A program made the position numbers and the translations under genes. From Nymphaea colorata (taxonomy: Eukaryota > Streptophyta > Magnoliopsida > Nymphaeales > Nymphaeaceae), in assembly GCF_008831285.2 (NCBI RefSeq), contig NC_045149.1:14100629-14164628 (forward strand): a stretch of 64,000 nucleotides of DNA, given 5' to 3'. Below are positions 56,244 to 64,000 of the stretch, piece by piece; within the stretch, counting starts at the first letter, position 1; the number at the start of each line of letters is the position of its first letter. Below the pieces are notes generated by a model. It made no database searches and had not been told where the DNA came from. It saw nothing but the letters and a program-made list of their open reading frames with translations.

Positions 56244-56759
56244 TGCTGAAAAGGGGCTTGCTGTCTACCTCCTCGATTGCCTTCTGAAAGCGTTCCAGCT
56301 TCCTGAGATCATCTTTTGCATTCAAAATGACCTTCACCTTCTCTTCCAACAAAATGGTTACAGCCCCCAACAAATGAGAAGTAGCTGTTTCTGCAAGTGC
56401 ATTGATTACTTTTGCCATCTCATCCGTTTCTTAGCAGATGGAAGAGCAGAGAAAGAGAAGCAATTCTTACCCAATGGGAGGGAAGGACGCCAAATAAAGA
56501 TCAAACTGAAAATGAGGAACCATTCAATTTCTGATCTCTGAAATAGGCCGAGGAAAATGGAGATGCTGACAACTCGAGCAACCCTCCCTGTGCTGACCCT
56601 TGCTTCAGAATTCGGGCTGGCTAATATTATTTGAGAATTAACGTAGAAAGCATGACTTATAAAAATTATATAAACATATATAGTTACTGAATTTATAACT
56701 AGGTGTGGTTGTGCACCTTTGAATCCAATGGAAAGTCCATATGGTCTAATCACAACAAA

Positions 56760-57125
56760 CATAATTTAAAAAAAAACGTGTTAAAAGCGTGAAAAATATA
56801 TCAGTGTCTTATGGCTGGGCCGAGTACTCGACGGAACTCCGTACTGAATCTGATTGACTTCCAATTTGGTCCCAAAAAACCAGTTTATCTGATAACCTAA
56901 CAGGTCGGTCTGAGTCGATTTGATGGGGTTCGGCTCTCGGTTTGGTATGTTATTTAATATAATTTTATTTGAATAATAATAAATAATTTATTATTAAAAA
57001 TATATTTTATATTAAAAAAATTATTTTACATTTAAAAAATATTTTTTTTATTTTAATCGAACGAATACAAATTTGAGTTCTGGATATGAATTTGGGTTTT
57101 GGTCTCGATCAGCCTAACATAAAAT
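56760..57125. mobile_element. Possible MITE, imperfect inverted ends
   Basis: Left end near 56808, TTATGGCTGGGCCGAG, is imperfectly inverse to the right end near 57122, CTCGATCAGCCTAACATAA. The interior is AT-rich. Target duplication not established. Confidence 0.4.
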
Positions 57126-58150
57126 GGCAAAAAGATTGTTTCTTTGAGAAAACATGAAGCATGAAAAAGCAAATGGCGTTTTGCATGTTTTTAAGTGTTT
57201 TTTGACTTTTTCTAATAACAAACTGATCGTTTCCATTCTTTATTTTTATTTCTAGTTGTTTTTATTATTTTTATGTTGCCTTATTAGTTTCTTACTTATT
57301 CGGCTTTTTCATAAATTCTAAAGATTTTAATTTTTTTGAAATGTTACGATATTTTCAAGCTCCCTGTAAAAAACCATAGTTTAAAATGCAGAAACAGTAT
57401 GTGACTATTGTCTAAATATTATAACATACATACATATGATTTAACTAGTGATTTGGCACTTTTTTTTTTGGTAGTCAGATCAGAATCTGGATTCAATTAA
57501 AGTAAACGAACTTGAAGTTAGAAATCCAACTCGTTTGAATCCCTAGAGTCCTTATATATGAGTTCATATATCATGATCAGGGTATTGCTATACCTCAAAT
57601 ATCTTGTGAAATTTAGATTGTAAAATCAAACCGAACCTAAACAAACTACCACCTGACAGTGCAAGAGGGAGCCCTTTAAATCCATAGAACTACCAAAGAA
57701 ATTAAGGGTGTGAAGTTCTTAGCTAGAATGTTTCTTCGTCTTCTTTTAGCAATGCCTGATTAATTAAATTTCTATTTGTGTTCGCTTGGCTAAGTTGGTA
57801 CTTGCATTAGAATGTGCTAATACATTGCTTTTCTTCCGGGCATGTCACCCATGCCACTCGAACCAGCAACCAACCATTGGCCCATTTCCTCTGGCACACT
57901 TGAAGCAGCAACCAGCCATTAGCCCAAAAAGAGTGTGAAACCCGATTAACCAAATCTGAATCTCATTGCCAATCCGCAATCATCTGGCAGCTGTAGAAAA
58001 TTAAAGCAAGAAGACTAGTTGCTGATACATTGCTTTTCTTCAACAATTTATGATTTATGGTGAACCTCTTAGTAGCATTTCAAACCAGATGAAGTTCCAA
58101 TGTACCTTTTAGATGAAATCCTGGGAACAAAATTTCTCAAAAGCGGTTAA
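57126..58150. other. Unassigned DNA with a short repeat
   Basis: No gene recognised. A pair of related 28-bp words (CGAACCAGCAACCAACCATTG and GAAGCAGCAACCAGCCATTAG) lies at about 57858 and 57902. Confidence 0.45.
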
Positions 58151-58153
58151 TAA

Positions 58154-58541
58154 GAATGTACAAAAAGCAAGCCGAGCTCGAGCTGGGCCCGCTCGAACTC
58201 GACTCAACTCATATATAGTTTGACTTCAGCTCGACTCACTTAACTGAGTCCAAGCTCGAGCTTTGCATGTTTAAGCTCATGTTTCGTAATATATATTTTG
58301 TGCTTAAACTTTCTATATTTTTATTTAAGCCATTTTATGTTTTTGAAATTATAAAAATAAGTATTAGTGTTGAATGATTTTAACTGAGTTGGGTTCTTCC
58401 AACTCGAACTCGACTCATTGACAAATTTGAGTTATCATTTAGGCTCCAACTCGACTCATTTAACTTACAAGCCGAGTTCAAGTCAAGCTTAACTGGGCAA
58501 CTTCGAGTCGTGCCCGAGTTGGCTCGACTAGAGGAACATTC
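58154..58541. mobile_element. GAGCTC-rich MITE-like element
   Basis: Begins GAATGTAC...GCCGAGCTCGAGC and ends GGCTCGACTAGAGGAACATTC, so both termini carry inverted GAATGT and GAGCC/GGCTC words. About 388 bp, non-coding, AT-rich in the middle. Likely hAT-related by end type. No exact target duplication read. Confidence 0.55.
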
Positions 58542-58894
58542 CTAGCCGTGAATTCACATTAATTGAGGATATATTGACATATTTACTTACCAGGAGGATC
58601 TATATAGATATATACAGTAGTCTGATTATTGGCCTGTTTGTGTTAAAAAAAGAAAAAAAAAAGGAAATGAGAAAAAGTGAAATTATTGTCAAGATATTTT
58701 GGAAAGATCAAAATCATTGAATTTTTTTCCTTTTTTTGCAATACTTTATAAAAAATATAATCATATTTTAGTTTTTCTTGGTTTATTTTATCTTTTTAAT
58801 AACTTTTTTGAATTTTTATTAATGTTGGTAAGACATTAAAAAGTGAAAAATGAAAACGAATTCACATAGTTTACCTAATACCCTTAATTATATC

Positions 58895-59275
58895 CATTTT
58901 TTTGGATATTCACATATTCATATTCAAATTCGAATTTGAATATGAATAAAGAAAAAACAGATCTGAATTTGAATTCAAAATCTGATTTCACATTCCCAAT
59001 CTGATTCTTATATTGAGATCCAAATCTGAATTTTGAACCGAATTTTTCCAATTTTCAAAATGTAAAAGAATTAGATATAGGAAATTTGTATAAAAAAAAT
59101 CTGACCCGAATCCAATCAGGTATTTATGCATATCCGAATCTGAATCTGGTTGGATGTCATTTTTTAAATATGATTTGATTTCTTAATCAGATATTAAAAA
59201 TTTTTTCACATCCAATTTTTTGGATCGGTTTGATTAGATATTCAATTCAAATCTAGTATATTGACATCGCTAAGT
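58895..59275. repeat. AT-rich dispersed repeat (ATTCGGATTTGAA type), copy 2
   Basis: Same word set as 2520-2925 (GAATTTGAATATGAATA, CTGAATTTGAATTC, CCGAATCTGAATCTGG). Confidence 0.45.
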
Positions 59276-59389
59276 ACAAGTAAGTTCATTTGTTCAAGTA
59301 ATTTGTTTGATCTAGGTTATCATTTTATTTTTGTATTTTTTTAAATTAAAACGCAAAAAAGTGGTAAAGTCAAATGGGCAATTGGTAAA

Positions 59390-59537
59390 GGAACTAAAAC
59401 GAGTCTAGCTCAAATTGGGACTCAGTCTACTCGGGTTGATCTCAAGCTAACCTGGTACAGCTCAACTTGAGCATGGACTGAATAAGATATGAGTGGAGTC
59501 GAGTGACCTCAACTCGGCTCGTGTACATCCCTACTAG
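59390..59537. repeat. GAGCTC-rich block with transposon-like right end
   Basis: Ends CTCGGCTCGTGTACATCCCTA at about 59534, the inverse of TAGGGATGTACACGAGCCGAG, a typical end for this plant family. The left end was not found. Confidence 0.5.
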
Positions 59538-59895
59538 TGAAAGGGTACGAGGTAAATACTATCTCTGCTCTTTCCTTATTCCAAATCACTTTCTTCAGCC
59601 AACAGTTGACGAATTAAAAGACTCACGAAAGACCCTAGCTGGGGCCCTCGCAGTTTTGTTTTCTCTCTCCCTCAATGCATTAAGGTTTCTCATCATAACT
59701 ACCATAGAATCCAAACCTCCCATTATGTCCTGCAGCTCCAACCTGCAACCCATCCCTTCCTCTACGTGGGCAACTAATTCTGGCCGCTCCCTTTGAGTAC
59801 TCAGAGCTTATAGCCCAATTGCTTCTACCACACCTTCGTGCACTCAGACTTAGGATCCCACATGCGTGGATGCATGTGGTTTAAGAAGGGTGGAT

Positions 59896-60086
59896 TGTAA
59901 CAATTCAAAAGTTTAGTCTCATATGGAAGATTGTGAGAAACCTTAAAATGCTCCTAAAGGGAGTTGTTAAATGATTTGTTGTCCTGGTTCGTAGCTTTTT
60001 TCAAGCTGAAATCGAAATTGCTAGGAGGTGGGTTGTGATCTACATGACTATAAACCCAAGCATAGGAGTGGGTTGGGTCGTTATGG
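59896..60086 (+). repeat. TRIM LTR 1
   Basis: Starts TGTAACAATTC and ends GGGTCGTTATGG next to the primer site. Confidence 0.85.
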
Positions 60087-60098
60087 TGGTATCAGAGC
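60087..60098 (+). other. TRIM primer binding site, tRNA-iMet
   Basis: TGGTATCAGAGC, perfect. Confidence 0.9.
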
Positions 60099-60159
60099 AC
60101 GGTTCAACATTCAGACTTAGGGTTCCACATAGACAGATGCATGTGCCTTAAGGGGGTGT

Positions 60160-60337
60160 ATTATAGTAAAGTTTAGTCTCGATTGTGAGATAATTTCAAG
60201 GGCTTATAAAGGGAGATGTTAAACGGTTGGTTGTCTTAGTTTCTAACTTTTTTCAGCCTGAAACCAAAATTGTTAAGGAGTAGGTTTGCATTCGCTGGAC
60301 TAGGAGTCCGAGCCCGATAGTGGGTCGAGTCCTTACA
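60160..60337 (+). repeat. TRIM LTR 2
   Basis: Starts ATTATAGTAAAGTTTAGTCTC-like (here split) and ends GGGTCGAGTCCTTACA. It lacks a few bases near its start relative to LTR 1. Confidence 0.8.
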
Positions 60338-61850
60338 ATGACAAAAATGTGAAAGTACCATGCAGTGGTACATTTTTTAGAAAGCCTTTTGCTGAGTGAG
60401 AGGAATATGTCAGTGGCCTAGCGAGAGCTGAATCTACCAACAAGATCGAAGTTGGTGTCAAGCATAGTTGGCAACCCGTGCGTTCGGATGCCAACTGGGT
60501 TACCGAATTGCCTCAGTGACTTGTCCAAGTCGGGTCTCAAAAGCTAAAGTTATAATAAAATGCTTTTACTGTTGTTTTTGTGGTGTTCAAAGATTGAAAT
60601 TTGAAAAATTATGTTCTTTTGGTGGTCGCTAAAATGAAACAAATAAAAAACGAAAAAAATGTTTCTAAAAAATAGTAATACGAAAAACATCATTGGAAAC
60701 CATTATTATGGATTCTATTTTCATTGGAGGATATAGAGTTTCTCATGCATCTCTCATCCTTCTCACCCTCTTTTTTCCTCTTATTCGGGTTTGGTCTCAT
60801 TTTCGTTTTTAGTTACTGTCCTTCTCACCATCCTCTCTCCCTCTCTCTCTCTCTCTTTCTCTCTCTCTGCTTGATGGCTTCTCGAGAGGCCAGGATGCCT
60901 GCCTCAGTGTAATAAAATATTAATTACTAATTTTTAAAATAAGTTTTGCTTTTATATATGTAATATAGATATTTTAACTTTTGTTCACTAAAATTGAACT
61001 GTGCAGGGCTTAGGCTTAAGCCCAGGCATTGATCAAATGCCAACCAGAGCCTGGCCGTGGATGGCTGGATGTCAGAGTCTTCGACAAGACAGCCTCTTGG
61101 CTGAGGCCTGAGCCTACCAGCAAGGGACGGGTGGTAGTGTGGCAAGTTGCTGGCTGCAGGTGGCTGCGAGTAGATGTCCTTAGCCATGACTGATGGTTGT
61201 TAGGCCTGGTGGCAGCTAAAGCAGGGTCCTAAAGGGAGGGTCTAGGGAGAGAGAGAGAGAGAGAGGGAGGAGGGGGGAGAAGTAGTGGCTGGTAAGCATA
61301 GGGCCAATGTTGGTGTTGTGTCAGACTACCAAGTTGTCATGATATGGGTTCTAGCAGAAGGTCTTCCTCTGAAGGTCTTCCTTTGAAGACCAGGCTACTG
61401 GTACTGGCTTTGTGCACTGGTGAGCAAGCATGGCTTGGGTGCAAACCGATGTACACTGTGGAGCAGCTTGCAATGGTCGGCCTTGAGGAAATAGACAAAC
61501 TTTGACTGGCAGTTTACAGAGAATGGTGGTAGAGTCCAACTTTGGTTCTGAAATATATGGTAGATCTTGGTGAAAGGATTCTGGGATAGAGAGAGAGAGA
61601 GATTGGCCAATGGACAGCGGTAAAGGCAGAACTTCCAAAGGATGTTTGTAGAGCCAATGTTGGCTTATTCTTTCTTTTTTTTTTGTTTTAATTTTTCTTT
61701 TTTATTCCAAGTGGTTAGCTAAGGGATTCTTTTACAATTTTGTAAAAGTTGTTACTGAGGGTAGTTTGGTCATTTTTATGTACACAATCTATAAAATTAA
61801 TGTAGCGGATCATAAAGTTGATGTATTTGGAAGGAGGAAAGGCTGGGGGT
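60338..61850. other. Unassigned DNA with CT and GA runs
   Basis: (CT)n at 60834-60870 and (GA)n at 61245-61264 and 61588-61602. The 61.0-61.2 kb segment is GC-rich with GGCTTAGGCTTAAGCCCAGG and may be a further GGCC-type repeat. No protein recognised. Confidence 0.4.
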
Positions 61851-62269
61851 AAGCCTCGGGCTGGGCTGCCGCCTGGTACCCGGTACCTGGCCCGACTCGG
61901 TCCCGGGCCCTGAAGATTTGAGTTTCGGGCTTTTTTTTTTTGGGCTCAGCCCGGCCCGGTAATTAACTGGTCAGGGGCCTGAAAAACCCGACAATAAATT
62001 TATTTTTTTTTTTTCAAAAATAAACAGGCTTGGGGAGTTTTCTTCTCTTCTTTTCGCTGTTTTGCCGAGGACCGAAGTGAGTCTTCGAGGTTGCCAACTT
62101 GCAGGAAGGGCGGGCGGAGAGCGGCCGCACCGGTGAGGAAGAGGCTCGCAGACTCGCAGTCCTGGAGGAGGAGGCTTTGGGCAAAGGCGGCAGAGGTTGG
62201 TAGCGGGAAGTGGATGGCGGCGGCTGGCTTCCATTGCCCAGTTCCATATCTGACTTTCTTCTGATCGGA

Positions 62270-62308
62270 TTGGGGTTAGGGTTGGGAAGGGTTAGGGTTA
62301 GGGTTTTC
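62270..62308. repeat. Interstitial telomere-like motif (TTAGGG)n
   Basis: GGGTTAGGGTTGGGAAGGG then TTAGGGTTAGGGTTTT. Short and imperfect, like the telo-box seen in plant 5' leaders, rather than true telomere DNA. Confidence 0.7.
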
Positions 62309-62502
62309 GAAACTTGCGGTTTAGTGGATTAAACCACAATCCCTCCTACTGTTTCCTCTGGTGGTGTGGTGGGTCCTTCGATGATGAAGAGTGCTCACTG
62401 CTTCTTCATCTGACTTTCTCCTCCTTTTATTTCTCATAATTCTAGCAACCAAGAAAAGGGAGAAAGAACAAAGAAAAGGAAAGCAACACAGAGGGGAAGG
62501 GA

Positions 62503-62647
62503 GAGACCCTTCATGGCAGCAGCAAAATGGGGCTTAGCGACCCTTTACTGAAGCAGGGAAAAGCTTGAAAGTCAGAGGGGGAGTGACAGACCTTCAAGGC
62601 AGCAGTAAAAGGGGGCTGGGACTCAGCGAGACCCTTCATGGCAGCAG
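62503..62647. repeat. Short imperfect repeats (AGACCCTTCATGGCAGCAG)
   Basis: Near-identical words at about 62504 and 62629, with a variant (CAGACCTTCAAGGCAGCAG) at 62587. Confidence 0.8.
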
Positions 62648-62799
62648 AAATCGAGCCACGCTGTGCCTTGGGCATAATCTCAAGCCCAAAGCCCGATACT
62701 TTATCGGCCCGGGTTTCGAGCTGGCCCGATAGCCTTAACGGGCTTAGCTTTTGCATTTTTTTCTGGCCAGGCTGGGCCGACCCAGGTCGGTAGATTTTG

Positions 62800-63250
62800 T
62801 GTTTCACCGATAGTGCATGAGTTGTGTTTTCCCCATTGTTGCACACGATAAACTTGCAGATGGTCACCTAATTTGGAGTTCTCATTAATGGCACTGCTAG
62901 GATGCCTGTATACATTTTTAAAATTCACATTACATGGTTTTTTATTTTACTCTATGGTGAATGAAAGAAGATTTTATATGGTTGTTCTGGGCATGTGTTT
63001 CAGGTGAGCATCAAGACTAATCCTGAAGAATGAGCAGAGAGTGGTGATCTTTGGTGTTTGCCATTTTGTTTTTTGAAGGGCTAAACAAATGATCATTCAT
63101 CTTCTATTAAGTGCATTGTACATGTATTACATATGTACCTGCTTTCAGAATCCAGGTTCCTGGATTGCACTTTGCACCCTGCTTGGCTTCTCAAGCAACT
63201 CTTTCTCGTGAATGATCATTGTAGCACGAAGGGACTCTTGTCACTTGTTC
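62800..63250. other. Unassigned DNA
   Basis: Nothing recognised. Confidence 0.4.
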
Positions 63251-63253
63251 TCT

Positions 63254-63563
<310 letters not shown>

Positions 63564-63569
<6 letters not shown>

Positions 63570-64000
63570 TGTTCTTATTATCAAACAATAGACAAAACAA
63601 ACAAACATTACAAAAGGACCAGAATGTACAAGATGCAACTATTGGACAAAACATACAAAATAGATAGAACATAAATGAAATGTCCGGCAAAACAAATAGG
63701 ACAAACAGAACAAACAACAGAAAAAAAAACAGTGAACAAAAGGAACTCTAAGTTTTGTTCCTAAAACCTTCAAATAGTGGGCATATAACACCAATAACAT
63801 GACAGAGGTGTGGTACGAAGGACATCCAGTCCATTTGGTCCAATGAAACAGTGGTCAAAACGATCTATTAGAATGCACACTTAGGCGCATTTACTAGCTA
63901 AGTGTGCATGAAAGAAGCCAATTTGTAGCTATTGGCCCTGCTTACACAGGGAATTGAATCCCCACCTCCCCCATTTAGTTGAAGCATCTTCAATATATGA
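63564..64000. other. Unassigned DNA, RACAAAACA-rich at left
   Basis: 63.58-63.75 kb repeats ACAAAACAAAC, GGACAAAACATAC and AACAAACAG words. The rest shows nothing recognised. Confidence 0.45.

Larger units (their letters stand above)
54560..56418 (-). pseudogene. CC-NBS-LRR (NLR) disease-resistance pseudogene
   Basis: The minus strand encodes pieces of an intracellular immune receptor in order. The Rx-N-type coiled coil starts with Met at 56418 (MAKVINALAETATSHLLG, LLEEKVKVILNAKDDL). After a frameshift near 56.24 kb comes LKDAFYDALDI, the linker, and a P-loop GQGGIGKTT (about 55.83-55.81 kb). The winged-helix region follows (LILSYDNLPHYLRNCF, YCSIYPKDYVIGRDELVMQW), then KLHDILHDLA at the MHD position. 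LRRs follow with LPNSIGDLALLKYLDLSYS, LPSSIGKLCNLEMLNL, LGKLSNLWTLKEFLV and LNKLKGKLSIEGL. Kinase-2, RNBS-B/C and GLPL motifs are absent: P-loop and LSYDNLP are only about 50 codons apart where well over 100 are usual. Stops and shifts also interrupt the LRR. Non-functional as seen. Confidence 0.92.
59836..60337 (+). mobile_element. TRIM-type miniature LTR element in tandem
   Basis: Order: internal piece (59836-59894), LTR (59896-60086), primer site (60087), internal piece, polypurine tract (60147-60159), LTR (60160-60337). The two LTRs share TTTAGTCTC, AGATTGTGAGA, AAAGGGAG and TTTTTTCA...CTGAAA words; the two internal pieces share CAGACTTAGG and ATGCATGTG...TTAAG. The internal domain is only about 70 bp and non-coding, which is the definition of a terminal-repeat retrotransposon in miniature. 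The extra internal piece on the left shows a tandem state or loss of an outer LTR. Confidence 0.85.
61855..62795. mobile_element. GGCCC-rich inverted-end element, about 0.94 kb
   Basis: The left 130 bp (CTGGGCTGCC, CTGGCCCGACTCGG, TCAGCCCGGCCCGG) and right 130 bp (ATCGGCCCGGGTTTCGAGC, TGGCCCGATAGCC, CAGGCTGGGCCGACCC) carry inverse versions of the same words. The interior is different: GC-rich with GAG-rich sequence, a telomere-like motif and short direct repeats. It may be a non-autonomous DNA transposon carrying a gene 5' region. Target duplication not read. Confidence 0.5.

Noticed and set aside
60380-60400. TACCATGCAGTGGTA palindrome as an operator-like site
   Set aside because: Short and isolated next to the TRIM; chance is sufficient.
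62270-62308. Chromosome-end telomere sequence
   Set aside because: Only a few imperfect units within ordinary DNA; fits a telo-box or short interstitial repeat.

Overview
This is repeat-rich nuclear DNA from a land plant, most likely a flowering plant with a large genome. It holds Ty1/copia and Ty3/gypsy retrotransposons whose primer sites match plant initiator tRNA-Met, a CC-type NBS-LRR (NLR) disease-resistance pseudogene, a hAT transposase with a spliced C-terminus, a TRIM-type miniature retroelement, several MITE-like families and long AT, GT and CT microsatellites. No bacterial gene organisation, rRNA, tRNA or organelle segment was recognised. No intact protein-coding gene can be supported: every recognisable coding region is broken by stops, frameshifts or deletions. 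All calls were made by eye on the sequence and its translations.

Layout. 1-2.9 kb: unassigned DNA, then two AT-rich or GAGCTC-rich MITE-like blocks. 2.9-5.05 kb: decayed Ty1/copia fragment on the minus strand (gag end to early reverse transcriptase), with a possible LTR from 5.58 kb. 7.76-17.06 kb: a direct segmental duplication. Copy A is 7.76-9.06 kb. Copy B (10.23-17.06 kb) is split by a full-length copia element (11031-16363) with two LTRs of about 496 bp, a tRNA-iMet primer site touching the LTR, and a perfect GCCTG target-site duplication. 17.06-28.8 kb: mostly noncoding, with GAGCTC-rich blocks, an acidic pseudogene remnant, the first exon(s) of an unrecognised gene on the minus strand, and a recent tandem duplication. 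28.8-35.1 kb: long-LTR retroelement sequence reading LTR - primer site - internal (holding a hAT relic) - polypurine tract - LTR - primer site, which suggests a tandem arrangement sharing an LTR. 35.5-36.9 kb: extreme AT-rich tract carrying a 363-bp inverted-repeat element.

36.8-39.9 kb: orphan candidate exons on both strands that may belong to host genes. 39.9-43.75 kb: gypsy mosaic with gag in both orientations. 45.1-47.2 kb: gypsy gag-protease fragment and an NLR N-terminal fragment. 48.4-49.8 kb: three copies of one MITE family. 50.4-51.4 kb: a cytosine-poor, degenerate TTGGAA-rich tract. 53.1-53.6 kb: minisatellite and a CACTA-like terminus. 53.9-56.4 kb: NLR pseudogene. 56.8-60.3 kb: MITE-like blocks and a tandem TRIM. 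61.8-62.8 kb: GGCCC-rich inverted-end element with a telomere-like motif. 63.2-63.6 kb: compound microsatellite.

The main story is nested transposition and decay rather than a working pathway. The most informative points are the dated nesting (duplication, then copia insertion), the tandem LTR structures (long-LTR element and TRIM), the hAT relic that keeps an in-frame intron, and two related NLR pieces in the same orientation about 9.7 kb apart, one lacking the core of its NB-ARC domain. I found no convincing evidence of an undescribed biological system.
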